Assembly: GCA_903850545.1 (NCBI GenBank)
Contig: CAINLW010000017.1
Coordinates: forward strand, 1-32,918
From: an uncultured bacterium
GTDB taxonomy: Bacteria > Patescibacteriota > Minisyncoccia > Phycocordibacterales > GWA1-40-21
DNA: 32,918 bases
Direction: 5' to 3'
The notes beneath the pieces are model-generated. The model did no database searches and was not told the origin of the DNA. It was given only the letters and a program-made list of their open reading frames with translations. Of the stretch, positions 21,721 to 29,946 are shown one piece after another (position 1 is the stretch's first letter; each line of letters opens with the position of its first letter). The translations under genes were made by a program, and so were the position numbers.

Positions 21721-22224
21721 ATGGAACAAATTAAAAATGTTTTAAAAGATTCAAAAGTAAAAAAAGCAATTTATATTTTAAGTTGCATTATCGCTGTTCT
21801 TGTAATTTTTCAAGCTGGAATGTTTGTAGGATTTAAAAAAGCTGGATTCTCATATAGAACAGGGGAACAATATTTTCGTCAGATGAATGGAAGGCCAAAT
21901 GATAAATTTATGGGAATGAATAGAGGTGATTTTGGTAATTCACATGGTGCAACAGGAAAAATATTAAGTATTAATCTTCCGATAGTAGTGGTAACTGATA
22001 GAGATGGCGTTGAAAAAACAATTACAATAAGCACAAGTACTGATATCAAGAAATTCAAAGATTCTGTAAAAGCCGAAGATTTAAAAATAAACGATTTTAT
22101 TACAGTTATTGGGAATCCAAATGATAAAACTGAAGTCGAAGCAAAACTTATTAGAATAATGCCTGATCCAGCAAATATTCCAGCAAATGCTTCAATAGCA
22201 ACAAGCTCACAACAAAAACAATAA
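21721..22224 (+). CDS. Membrane-anchored DUF5666-like protein
   Basis: 167 residues. A membrane helix (about 16-37, AIYILSCIIAVLVIFQAGMF) is followed by a Gly/Asn/Met-rich spacer and a small beta domain (about 78-147) with GKILSINLPIVVVTDRDGVE, ISTSTDIK and INDFITVIGNP, which looks like the OB-like DUF5666 fold. The tail is a Ser/Ala-rich segment. Such proteins commonly precede MacA/MacB genes in CPR genomes (recollection). Probable role: an extracytoplasmic accessory or sensor for the efflux pump. MacA begins eight bases after its stop. Confidence 0.7.
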   Translation: MEQIKNVLKDSKVKKAIYILSCIIAVLVIFQAGMFVGFKKAGFSYRTGEQYFRQMNGRPNDKFMGMNRGDFGNSHGATGKILSINLPIVVVTDRDGVEKTITISTSTDIKKFKDSVKAEDLKINDFITVIGNPNDKTEVEAKLIRIMPDPANIPANASIATSSQQKQ

Positions 22225-22231
22225 TTTTTCT

Positions 22232-24166
22232 ATGAAAAATAAAATCTCCGAGTTTTATCAAAAAACTAAAACTTTTGTAAAAAATAATAAAGTCTGGTCA
22301 GGAATAATCGCCATTGTAATCATAGCTGTCGGTTATTATGTTTATCCAAAAATTTTTCCGACTGCAACAACGACACAATATACTTTTGGAAAAATTACAA
22401 AAGGTGATCTTGTTGTAACAGTTGCTGGTTCTGGACAAGTTTCTACATTGAGTAAAGTTTCTCTCAAACCGCAAACGACTGGACAAACACAAACACTTGG
22501 ACAAATTATTTCAGTCAAAGTAAAAAATGGTGATACAGTAAATGCTGGACAAGTCGTTGCAATTCTTGATGGCAAAAATGCTTTACAAACCCTCAATCAA
22601 GCCAAAGCAAGTTTTACTAGTGCACAAGCAAATTATGACAAAGTGGTTTCTGGTCTAACAGAATCAGAATCGATATCTTTGAATAATAGTATAGATTCTG
22701 CTCAAATTTCATTAAATAATTCAAAACAAAATATTATTTTGAGTTTAAGAAACGCTTACACGAGTGTTTCAAATTTATTTTATTTAACCACCGACGCTTA
22801 CTTTACTGATTCGATGGGCACAAACCCTTTACTTACAATAAGTGGAGTAAGCTTTATCAATCAGCAACTCGAAAACAATGTTAATCAGGGAAGATATGCA
22901 TTTGGTCCAATGTTAAACACTTGGAGAGAGAACGTAAAAATTCAAAATACACTAATTTCTACAGATACTTCAAATGAATACATAGCTGGGGCCATAAATG
23001 ATGTCTTGTCTAATTTAAATTTGATAAGAAATTATTTTGATGATATGACGACTCTCTTCGCACTACACAGTGTAGCCTCAGACTCCACGGGACAAACTTC
23101 AATAAATTCAGCCAAAAGTGCGGCATCAAGTGCAAGAAGTAGTGTGGACTCACTGATTAGTTCGTTTACTTCTTCATTGCAATCATATAACAATTCTATA
23201 ACGTCTTTAGCGCAAGCAAAAGATAGCCTAAGATTAAAAAAAGAACCACCTTTAGCATCTGATCTTGCTACAGCACAAGCTTCCTTAGATAATGCAAAAG
23301 CAAATCTAACAAACGCTGAAACAGCATATGCAAGTAGAATTATTATCGCGCCTTTTGATGGACAAATAGGTGGACTTTCAGCTGAGGTTGGACAACAAGT
23401 TTCTTCATCAGATTCTTTGGGAACACTTATAACATCAGAAAAAGTTGTAAATGTAACATTGAACGAGGTTGATGCAGCAAAGGTTTCTGCTGGAAATCAA
23501 GTTACAATAACATTTGATTCTTTACCGGGCATTTCACTTACAGGATATGTCGGTTATATTGACCCACTTGGAACAGTAACTCAAGGGGTAGTTAGTTATT
23601 CTGTTCAGATAAAAATGAACGACCAAAATAGTCAAATAAAAACTGCAATGACAGCATCGGTTGCAATTGTCACAACACAACATTCAAACACTCTTATAAT
23701 CCCTACTTCTGCCATCACAACAGTTAGTGGAAAGAAATTTGTTTTAATTGCGGATACTTCATCTTCGACTGTTTCAGATTTTGGTGGAAATTTTAATGCA
23801 GGTTCTTCAACAAAAAACTTTGGAACATCCACAAGAAGAAATTTTGCTTCCTCGACATTTGCCTCCACAACAAGAGCATCATCAACAAGACAGTTTGGTA
23901 GTACATCAGCCAACAGATTGTCTTCCGGTATAACTACTCAATTTCCAGTAACTCAAGTTGAAATTAAAATCGGTATTGCAAATAATACAACAACTGAAGT
24001 TTTATCTGGTCTTTCTGAAGGACAACTTGTAGTGACAAAAAAGACTACTGTTAGTGCAGGAGCAACGGTAGTAAAAACAACAGCCGCCTCAGCAACCACA
24101 AATACCAGAGGTGGATTCGGTGGAATGGGAGGGCCAGGAGCAGTGGGGGCACTTAGAGCAGACTAG
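22232..24166 (+). CDS. MacA/HlyD-type membrane fusion protein
   Basis: 644 residues, longer than typical MacA (about 370-400). A membrane anchor (about 21-38) precedes the barrel-sandwich half QIISVKVKNGDTVNAGQVVA, a long helical hairpin (about 115-355), the second half IIAPFDGQIGGLSAEVGQQV, a beta-barrel, and a membrane-proximal domain. Residues about 505-570 form an unusual Ser/Thr/Phe/Gly stretch (NFGTSTRRNFASSTFASTTR) interrupting the last domain, and the C-terminus is Gly-rich. The protein links a MacB-type pump to the outside; in an organism with a single membrane it may feed the wall or surface. It is the third gene of the efflux operon. Start chosen at ATG 22232, eight bases after the previous stop. 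Confidence 0.88.
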   Translation: MKNKISEFYQKTKTFVKNNKVWSGIIAIVIIAVGYYVYPKIFPTATTTQYTFGKITKGDLVVTVAGSGQVSTLSKVSLKPQTTGQTQTLGQIISVKVKNGDTVNAGQVVAILDGKNALQTLNQAKASFTSAQANYDKVVSGLTESESISLNNSIDSAQISLNNSKQNIILSLRNAYTSVSNLFYLTTDAYFTDSMGTNPLLTISGVSFINQQLENNVNQGRYAFGPMLNTWRENVKIQNTLISTDTSNEYIAGAINDVLSNLNLIRNYFDDMTTLFALHSVASDSTGQTSINSAKSAASSARSSVDSLISSFTSSLQSYNNSITSLAQAKDSLRLKKEPPLASDLATAQASLDNAKANLTNAETAYASRIIIAPFDGQIGGLSAEVGQQVSSSDSLGTLITSEKVVNVTLNEVDAAKVSAGNQVTITFDSLPGISLTGYVGYIDPLGTVTQGVVSYSVQIKMNDQNSQIKTAMTASVAIVTTQHSNTLIIPTSAITTVSGKKFVLIADTSSSTVSDFGGNFNAGSSTKNFGTSTRRNFASSTFASTTRASSTRQFGSTSANRLSSGITTQFPVTQVEIKIGIANNTTTEVLSGLSEGQLVVTKKTTVSAGATVVKTTAASATTNTRGGFGGMGGPGAVGALRAD

Positions 24167-24257
24167 AAAGATATAATAATTAATTTATCAAATGGTATTA
24201 CAAATATTTAATTATTCGTAACCATTCGTAAAATTCGAATAATTTTCGTATCCTACA
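24167..24257. repeat. AT-rich ATTCGTA repeat before the MacB ATPase gene
   Basis: From about 24209: units of the type attcgta, cattcgtaaaattcgaat and attttcgtatcctaca, ending right at ATG 24258. Nearly the same string, cattcgtaaaattcgcat and ttcgtatcata, precedes ATG 32604. Confidence 0.75.
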
Positions 24258-24962
24258 ATGATTGAATGCAGAAATATTAAAAAATCTTATATCAACGGTG
24301 ATGTTGAAACAAAAGCTCTCAAGGGCGTATCTTTTACAATAAACGACGGGGAATTTGTCGCAATTATGGGACATTCCGGTTCTGGAAAATCTACTTTAAT
24401 GCACATTCTCGGAGCTCTTGATACACCGACCGGTGGTCAATATTTTCTTGATGGACAGGATGTTTCCAAACTTACGGATGATCAATTAGCGGATATTCGT
24501 GGTGGAAAAATAGGTTTCGTTTTTCAGTCTTTTAATCTTTTGCCAAGAGCCGAAGTTATAAGAAATGTAATTTTACCTCTAGTATATTTACACGTTCCGC
24601 CAGAAGAGAGAGAAAAAAGAGCACAGGAAGCATTGAGGTCTGCCGGACTCGAAGAAAATAGATGGCATCATCTTTCGAACCAGCTTTCGGGAGGACAAAT
24701 ACAGCGTGTTGCCATTGCAAGAGCTCTTGTAAATAATCCATCGCTTATTATGGCAGATGAACCAACAGGAAATCTTGACACACAAACAGGAGAAATTGTT
24801 TTAAAAACTTTTCAGGACTTAAATAAAAAACATGGGCACACTATTATTCTTATTACTCACGAACTTGATGTTGCCGAACATGCCGATAGAATTATTCATA
24901 TTAAAGATGGACTAATATTAAGTGATGAAAAAAACAAAAATAAAAAAACTGTAATTATTTAA
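24258..24962 (+). CDS. MacB-type ABC transporter ATP-binding protein
   Basis: 234 residues, normal for a stand-alone MacB/LolD ATPase. Walker [10 protein letters not shown] is at 38-46, the Q-loop in [10 protein letters not shown] (87-96), the signature LSGGQIQR at 143-150, Walker B LIMADEP at 163-169 and the switch His in LITHE. It energises the 25009 permease together with the 22232 adaptor. The paralogous set at 30164-32918 has the same order. Promoter not evident; it is most likely read from the upstream operon. Confidence 0.93.
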   Translation: MIECRNIKKSYINGDVETKALKGVSFTINDGEFVAIMGHSGSGKSTLMHILGALDTPTGGQYFLDGQDVSKLTDDQLADIRGGKIGFVFQSFNLLPRAEVIRNVILPLVYLHVPPEEREKRAQEALRSAGLEENRWHHLSNQLSGGQIQRVAIARALVNNPSLIMADEPTGNLDTQTGEIVLKTFQDLNKKHGHTIILITHELDVAEHADRIIHIKDGLILSDEKNKNKKTVII

Positions 24963-25008
24963 TTTTTGTAGGATTTCGTAATTATTCGCATAAATTTTCG
25001 CATATTAA
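24963..25008. repeat. AT-rich repeat before the MacB permease gene
   Basis: ttttgtaggatttcgtaatt, then attcgcataaattttcgcat and attaa, ending at ATGACA. The stretch at 15505-15554 before the ABC-2 permease is the same element, including the ATGACA junction. Confidence 0.8.
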
Positions 25009-26232
25009 ATGACAATAAACGATATATTAAAAGAAACATCATCAGGATTATTATCGAATAAAGTTCGTACTGGACTTACTATGCTTGGTATTGTTATAGG
25101 TATTGCCTCTGTTATTGCCATGCTTGCTGTTGGTAATGGTGCAACAAACTCTATTCAAACTAGAATTGAATCAATCGGAGCGAATCTCGTTGTTATTTCT
25201 CCAGGAGCACCGAGAACAACAGGAAGTAATGTCAGAGCAAGTAGAGGTTCAGCAAATACATTAACAATGGCAGATGTAAATGCTATTTCAAATGGAGTTA
25301 CAAGTGCCAAATATGTTGCACCTTCAGTTTCTACACAGAAACAAATTGTTGCTGCTGGAACAAACACAAACACTTCAATTGTTGGAACAACACCTTCTTA
25401 TGTTGATATAAAAAATATTGTAATTGATTTTGGAACTTTTTTTTCTGACGAACAAGTAAATCAAATGGCAAAAGTTGCTGTTATTGGCCCGACAACAAGA
25501 GACGACCTTTTTGCGACAGGAACAGATGCTGTCGGTCAAACAATAAGAATTAGTGGAAATGAATTTATTGTAATCGGTATAACACAATCTAAAGGTGGAT
25601 CTGGCCCAAGTAGTGCGGATGACATCATATATATTCCAATTACAGTTGCACAACAATTTTTAATCGGAAATAAATATGTTTCTGCAATAAACATTTCCGC
25701 GCAAACTGCAGATTTGGTTACTGATGTTCAAAATCAAGCTACAGATATTTTACTTGCCAATCACAATATTACTGATCCAACAAAAGCTGATTTTAGTACG
25801 ATGAATCAATCGGATATGCTTGCCACAGCCTCCTCCATTACTTCTACAATGACATACTTACTAGCTGCAATCGCAGGTATATCTTTGCTTGTTGGAGGAA
25901 TTGGAATCATGAATATGATGCTTACAACTGTTACAGAAAGGACCCGCGAAATTGGTTTGAGAAAAGCGGTTGGTGCTAAAAAATTTGATATTCAGATACA
26001 ATTTTTAGTTGAATCAATGATGCTTACAATCATAGGTGGAATCATTGGAATCCTTTTAGGAATTGGTATTGCGTGGGCAATAACCCTCACAGGATTGCTT
26101 ATTGCAATAATATCGCCTATGTCTGTAATTTTGTCATTCGGAGTTTCCGCTTTTATAGGAATTGTTTTCGGATATTATCCGGCAGCAAGAGCATCAAATT
26201 TGAATCCGATAGATGCATTAAGGTACGAATAA
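25009..26232 (+). CDS. MacB-type ABC transporter permease (FtsX family)
   Basis: 407 residues. The N-terminal membrane helix (about 22-45, RTGLTMLGIVIGIASVIAML) is followed by a large extracytoplasmic MacB_PCD domain (about 46-270) with the usual IGANLVVISPG and ADVNAI segments, and by three membrane helices of the FtsX domain (about 280-400) with ISLLVGGIGIMNMMLTTVTE, the coupling motif RTREIGLRKAVGAK and the C-terminal PAARASNLNPIDALRYE. Length fits MacB/YknZ-type subunits that lack a fused ATPase. It works with the 24258 ATPase and the 22232 adaptor in peptide, lipid or drug export by mechanotransmission. Confidence 0.93.
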   Translation: MTINDILKETSSGLLSNKVRTGLTMLGIVIGIASVIAMLAVGNGATNSIQTRIESIGANLVVISPGAPRTTGSNVRASRGSANTLTMADVNAISNGVTSAKYVAPSVSTQKQIVAAGTNTNTSIVGTTPSYVDIKNIVIDFGTFFSDEQVNQMAKVAVIGPTTRDDLFATGTDAVGQTIRISGNEFIVIGITQSKGGSGPSSADDIIYIPITVAQQFLIGNKYVSAINISAQTADLVTDVQNQATDILLANHNITDPTKADFSTMNQSDMLATASSITSTMTYLLAAIAGISLLVGGIGIMNMMLTTVTERTREIGLRKAVGAKKFDIQIQFLVESMMLTIIGGIIGILLGIGIAWAITLTGLLIAIISPMSVILSFGVSAFIGIVFGYYPAARASNLNPIDALRYE

Positions 26233-26255
26233 AAACTAAGTTCAAATACACATAG

Positions 26256-26291
26256 TAACATTCCGACATTCTGCAGAATGTCGGAATGTTA
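26256..26291. repeat. Perfect 36-base palindrome of the GAATGT family
   Basis: Arms taacattccgacattct (26256-26272) and agaatgtcggaatgtta (26275-26291) around GC. The right arm is identical over 17 bases to 3641-3657. It follows the efflux operon but has no T-run. Confidence 0.92.
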
Positions 26292-26331
26292 AGTTACACT
26301 AAAAACAACTAGATAAATAATTTAATCTATA

Positions 26332-26337
26332 TATACT
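26332..26337 (+). promoter_or_regulatory. -10 box of a leaderless promoter
   Basis: TATACT lies six bases before ATG 26344. Confidence 0.6.
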
Positions 26338-26343
26338 ATATAT

Positions 26344-26841
26344 ATGGAAATAAAATCACAATTTGATTATTGCGGGAAAATATATAAAGCTCATTGGGTG
26401 GAAAAAGACCCGACTTTAGACTTGGATAAAAATAATGTTTTACGTGGTGTACACGCAATTTGTTTTTATAAAAATAAAATCGTTGTTGTGTATGAAAAAA
26501 AGAAAAATTGCTGGACTCCACCAGGTGGTGGTATTGAACAGAATGAAACATATCAAGAAGCAGTAATTCGAGAAGTTAAAGAGGAGTCAAATATGAAGGT
26601 TTTGCATCAAGAATATATTGGATATCAGGATGTGACAAATTTAGTAGGTAAAACTACCCGACAAGTACGCTCATTCTGTATTGTAGAACCATATGGAGAT
26701 TTTGTTTCAGACCCAGACGGTGACATAACAAAGATTAAACTTATTGATCCAAAAGATTACAAAAAATATTTTGATTGGCTTGAAATTGGCGATAGAATAA
26801 TGGAACTAGCAATCGAATTAAATAACAAATATAAAAAATAA
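26344..26841 (+). CDS. Nudix hydrolase
   Basis: 165 residues. The Nudix box spans about 62-84: GGIEQNETYQEAVIREVKEE, then SNM. It matches GX5EX7REUXEEXGU except that the penultimate Gly is Asn (N83), a tolerated but less common change. The catalytic Glu residues of REVKEE are present. Nudix enzymes hydrolyse nucleoside diphosphates linked to another group; the substrate cannot be told from the sequence. The preceding HAICFYKNKIVVVYEKKKNC and WTPPGG are the usual strand before the box. It stands alone, with a -10 box TATACT six bases before the start. Confidence 0.9.
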   Translation: MEIKSQFDYCGKIYKAHWVEKDPTLDLDKNNVLRGVHAICFYKNKIVVVYEKKKNCWTPPGGGIEQNETYQEAVIREVKEESNMKVLHQEYIGYQDVTNLVGKTTRQVRSFCIVEPYGDFVSDPDGDITKIKLIDPKDYKKYFDWLEIGDRIMELAIELNNKYKK

Positions 26842-26874
26842 TTTATTGAGACAGATTTAGTTTTTATATCGTTG

Positions 26875-27417
26875 TTATTTTTTTTCGTTCTCAACTATCA
26901 CTACACGAGCTTTTGATTCGTCCTTGTGATATGCCTCCATAACTATTTCTCTAACGTATTCTGGATTACCAACCTGACGAATAGTAAATCCTTCTCCTGA
27001 CGAAGCATTTTGCACTATTACGTCACCGATTTTAAGCATTGTGTTGATAAAGCCAAAAACTTTTACCTCCACATCTTGAATATTATTTAAACGGACTTCT
27101 GAAGTTGTTCGTGAAAAAAAACTTATTTGCTCTACATCCACAAGTCTTTTGTTTGTAAGAATCCAAATATCTAAATAATAGTTTACAAAAGAAATAAATA
27201 AAGAAATCCACATACTAATAAGGAATACAATATATAGGAAAGACAAGAGATATTCGTTGTGCAATGTCAAATCAGAAAATAAAAAATTTCTAAATAATTC
27301 AAAAATAAATGGTGGAATTATCATCATTATACACATCATAACCAATTGAAAAGTAAACGGAAGCCAATGTTTTCTGATTATCTTTATTATTTCCTCATCT
27401 TTTTCAAGTTTGATCAT
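26875..27417 (-). CDS. Bacterial PH-domain membrane protein (bPH_2, YdbT-like)
   Basis: 180 residues. The N-terminal KDEEIIKIIRKHWLPFTFQ is the usual lead into two membrane helices (about 17-38 and 47-71). Residues about 75-165 form a PH-like domain: YLDIWILTNKRLVDVEQIS, then SEVRLNNIQDVEVKVFGFIN, LKIGDVIVQNASSGEG and FTIRQVGNPEYVREIV. This order is typical of bPH_2 (YdbS/YdbT) proteins, which are common and functionally poorly defined. It is the second gene of a minus-strand pair; the stop of the upstream gene is nine bases away. A loop or cytoplasmic role is likely for the PH part. Confidence 0.85.
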   Translation of the reverse strand: MIKLEKDEEIIKIIRKHWLPFTFQLVMMCIMMIIPPFIFELFRNFLFSDLTLHNEYLLSFLYIVFLISMWISLFISFVNYYLDIWILTNKRLVDVEQISFFSRTTSEVRLNNIQDVEVKVFGFINTMLKIGDVIVQNASSGEGFTIRQVGNPEYVREIVMEAYHKDESKARVVIVENEKK

Positions 27418-27426
27418 TTTTGTATA

Positions 27427-27675
27427 TTATTTTGCTGAAAACAGCATTAAAAAAGTAAAAGCAAGAGAAATAAATATTACAATTCCGATTACAAATATTA
27501 ATTCAGCTAAAATCGTAAGGGGACTATGATCTTTATATTTATTTAAATGCCATAATACTGCTACTGAGAAAATTACTGTTAATACAAAAACCAACAAAAA
27601 AAGAATTGCCAAATGTGGTGTTTGAACATAATTTAAAATGTCATTTATTGAGAATGTAACTTCACTTTGAATCAC
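27427..27675 (-). CDS. Small two-helix membrane protein
   Basis: 82 residues from GTG at 27675. Two membrane helices, about 19-41 (HLAILFLLVFVLTVIFSVAV) and 56-80 (LAELIFVIGIVIFISLAFTF), are joined by a polar loop LNKYKDHSPLT. No recognisable family. The GTG start is supported by TATAAT exactly six bases upstream on the minus strand. It is the first gene of the pair with the PH-domain protein, so a joint membrane function is likely, but unknown. Confidence 0.75.
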   Translation of the reverse strand: MIQSEVTFSINDILNYVQTPHLAILFLLVFVLTVIFSVAVLWHLNKYKDHSPLTILAELIFVIGIVIFISLAFTFLMLFSAK

Positions 27676-27681
27676 ACTAAG

Positions 27682-27709
27682 ATTATATCACTTTTATTTA
27701 CCAATTCAA
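27682..27709 (-). promoter_or_regulatory. Promoter of the PH-domain gene pair, leaderless
   Basis: Minus strand: TATAAT at 27687-27682, six bases before GTG 27675, with TTGAAT 16 nt further upstream as a possible -35 box. Confidence 0.7.
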
Positions 27710-27748
27710 TATATGGTTTTAATAATTTATTATTAAATACTTATATGT

Positions 27749-27754
27749 TATTAT
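27749..27754 (+). promoter_or_regulatory. -10 box of a leaderless promoter
   Basis: TATTAT lies six bases before ATG 27761. Confidence 0.5.
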
Positions 27755-27760
27755 TTAATT

Positions 27761-28696
27761 ATGAGTATTTTTTCCACAATCTTGATCATTGTAGGTTTGT
27801 GTTTATTTGAAGTCATATCAAGTATAGACAACGCTATTATAAATGCTGAGGTTCTTTCTACAATGAAGCCAAAAGGTAGACGATGGTTTTTAATATACGG
27901 TTTATTTTTAGCGGTTTTTGTTGTTCGTGGACTATTGCCATGGGTAATTGTATGGGCAACAAATCCATCATTGGGTTTTATAGGTTCGTTAACATCAACT
28001 TTCAGTAGTGATCCAAGCGTTCATGATTCTGTTGAAAAATCAGCACCGATACTTCTTGCTGGCGGAGGTATTTTTTTAGTGTTTTTGTTTTTTCACTGGT
28101 TATTTTTAGAAGCAAAAAGTTTTGGTTTAAAACACGAGAAATTTTTTATGGAGCAAGGCGTTTGGTTTTATGCAGTTGTCTCAGTAATTTTATGCGTTGT
28201 TGTTTATTACGGAATGAAAATAAATCCAATGATGGCCTTTGGTGCGGTTGTGGGGTCAACAGCCTTTTTTATTACACATGGTTTTAAACAAAATGCCGAA
28301 AAAAGCGAACAGAATCTTATGAAAGAAGACCTGTCTGATATTAGTAAGATTTTATATCTAGAAGTTATCGATGCAACTTTTTCAGTCGACGGTGTACTTG
28401 GAGCTTTCGCTTTTACTCTCTCAGTTCCTCTAATTTTATTGGGAAATGGTCTTGGCGCTTTGGTTGTTAGACAGTTAACAATAGGAAATATAGATAGAAT
28501 AAAAAAATATATCTTCCTTAAAAATGGAGCAATGTATTCTGTTTTATTTTTGGGTATAATAATGATTGCAGATAGTTTTGGTGTTGAGATACCAAGTTGG
28601 GTGTCTCCAACAATTACTTTTGCTTCAGTCGCGTATTTTTGGTGGAGATCAAAAATTGCAATTAAGTCAGCAAATTTAATGAATATTGGTGTATAA
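27761..28696 (+). CDS. DUF475/TerC-like integral membrane protein
   Basis: 311 residues with about eight membrane helices. The first helix contains FEVISSIDNAIINAEVL, and a later one ILYLEVIDATFSVDGVLGAF; the paired acidic-polar motifs (SSIDNAIIN and DATFSVDGV) are hallmarks of the TerC/DUF475 superfamily, thought to act in metal ion transport or resistance. Length agrees with DUF475 proteins. The next gene, a ZIP transporter, begins 13 bases after its stop, supporting a metal-related operon. The ion is unknown. Confidence 0.88.
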   Translation: MSIFSTILIIVGLCLFEVISSIDNAIINAEVLSTMKPKGRRWFLIYGLFLAVFVVRGLLPWVIVWATNPSLGFIGSLTSTFSSDPSVHDSVEKSAPILLAGGGIFLVFLFFHWLFLEAKSFGLKHEKFFMEQGVWFYAVVSVILCVVVYYGMKINPMMAFGAVVGSTAFFITHGFKQNAEKSEQNLMKEDLSDISKILYLEVIDATFSVDGVLGAFAFTLSVPLILLGNGLGALVVRQLTIGNIDRIKKYIFLKNGAMYSVLFLGIIMIADSFGVEIPSWVSPTITFASVAYFWWRSKIAIKSANLMNIGV

Positions 28697-28709
28697 TGTT
28701 ACATATATT

Positions 28710-29435
28710 ATGATTTTTCTTTTTATTTCAGCTATTGCAATTTTTCTATCAGTTATGTTTGGTGGAACTTTTGCATTAAAATTCAAAGACAAACTTCACT
28801 TGATTTTAGGTTTTTCTGCCGGTTCTGTAATAGGAGTAGCCTTTTTTGATTTATTGCCAGAAGCTTTTGAATCAGGAAAAAATCTTTATCAAACAGAAAC
28901 AATTGCACTTTATATTATTTTGGGTTTTATCATATACATGATTTCTGATAGAACGCTAACTTCACATTCACATCATGAAGAAAATTGTGAGAATCACAAC
29001 CATAGAGGAATTTTAGGAGCAGGAAGTATATCTTTGCATAGTTTGGTAGATGGGCTTGTTGTTGGACTTTCATTTCAAATTTCTACAGCAGTAGGGATAG
29101 CTTTAGCAGTTGCGATTTTTGCTCACGCTTTTTCTGATGGAATTAACACAGTGAATATGATAATTAGATCAGGAGGCGAAACAAAAGAAGCCCGAAAATG
29201 GCTTTTGTTAGACTCACTTACTCCAGTTTTAGGAATTTTTGCTTCTTTACTAATCTCAATTCCTGTAAATGTATTTCCGATATTAATTTCTATATTTTGT
29301 GGTTTTTTTATTTATCTTGGAGCTAGCGACTTACTACCAGAAAGCCATCATAATCATCCAAAAATCTGGACAACGGTTTCTACTATTTTAGGAATAATTC
29401 TAATTTTTATTGTTACAAGAATTGCAGGGATATAG
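28710..29435 (+). CDS. ZIP family metal transporter
   Basis: 241 residues from ATG 28710 (an earlier in-frame TTG at 28686 is less likely). Eight membrane helices. The metal-binding motifs of ZIP helices 4 and 5 are visible: ISLHSLVDGLVVGLSFQ and IFAHAFSDGINTVNMI. A His-rich loop, SHSHHEENCENHNHRG, lies between helices 3 and 4, as in many ZIP proteins, and SDLLPESHHNHP is near the end. It moves divalent metal such as Zn2+ into the cytoplasm, or works in the reverse sense in some families. It follows the DUF475 gene. No terminator is evident before the tRNA on the opposite strand. Confidence 0.92.
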   Translation: MIFLFISAIAIFLSVMFGGTFALKFKDKLHLILGFSAGSVIGVAFFDLLPEAFESGKNLYQTETIALYIILGFIIYMISDRTLTSHSHHEENCENHNHRGILGAGSISLHSLVDGLVVGLSFQISTAVGIALAVAIFAHAFSDGINTVNMIIRSGGETKEARKWLLLDSLTPVLGIFASLLISIPVNVFPILISIFCGFFIYLGASDLLPESHHNHPKIWTTVSTILGIILIFIVTRIAGI

Positions 29436-29474
29436 TTTGTGTATTATAAAACACTAAGTATTTTTTAACCTTTG

Positions 29475-29545
29475 TGGACTTGGCGAGAATCGGACTCGCG
29501 TTTCATCAATGCGAATGATGTGTATTACCACTATACTACAAGCCC
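29475..29545 (-). tRNA. tRNA-Ala (CGC)
   Basis: 71 nt. Acceptor stem GGGCTTG / CAAGTCC with the G3:U70 pair that marks tRNA-Ala, discriminator A, D-arm GTAT / ATAC, anticodon loop TTCGCAT (anticodon CGC) on a CATCA / TGATG stem, T-arm GCGAG / CTCGC. CCA is not encoded. The T-loop reads TCCGATT, so position 55, nearly always U, is C. Confidence 0.88.
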
Positions 29546-29730
29546 AAAATATTAATTGGATATCTATTTATCGTGTATCACGAATTACTAAATATTTTAA
29601 ACCATTCTAATTTTAAAATATATAGGTGTTCGCGACACCAGCTCGCGTTTTGTTCGCTATTGGCTCACAAAATATCGCTCCGCTTTCCACATGCTAAAAA
29701 TCAGCAGAAGTGCAGATTTTTTCACGCCTG
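29546..29730. other. Spacer between two tRNA genes
   Basis: No gene. Contains a small dyad ggtgt-tcgcg-acacc at 29627-29641 and the tRNA terminator at 29696-29722. Confidence 0.6.
29696..29722 (-). terminator. Terminator of tRNA-Ala (GGC)
   Basis: On the minus strand the hairpin aaaaatctgca-cttc-tgctgattttt (one mismatch) begins nine bases after the tRNA end and finishes in a T-run. The loop and core match the terminator at 3414-3439. Confidence 0.75.
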
Positions 29731-29803
29731 TGGACCGCACCGGGATCGAACCGGTTGCCTCTTCCATGCCATGGAAACGCTCTACCAAGTGAGCTAGCGG
29801 CCC
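29731..29803 (-). tRNA. tRNA-Ala (GGC)
   Basis: 73 nt. Acceptor GGGCCGC / GCGGTCC with G3:U70, discriminator A, D-arm with AGCTC / GAGC, anticodon loop ATGGCAT (anticodon GGC) on TTTCC / GGAAG, canonical T-loop TTCGATC. CCA is not encoded. Confidence 0.93.
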
Positions 29804-29946
29804 CTAAAACAAATTATTAAATTTGTTCGGGCGAACAGTTTTTAATAAAACTGTTTTAGCCCTTTTAATTTGACTAAAAAAGTATATTATAAAATACATA
29901 AAAAATAAAGGATGATTTGCTTAGTTTTGTCTACAAATCAAATTCA

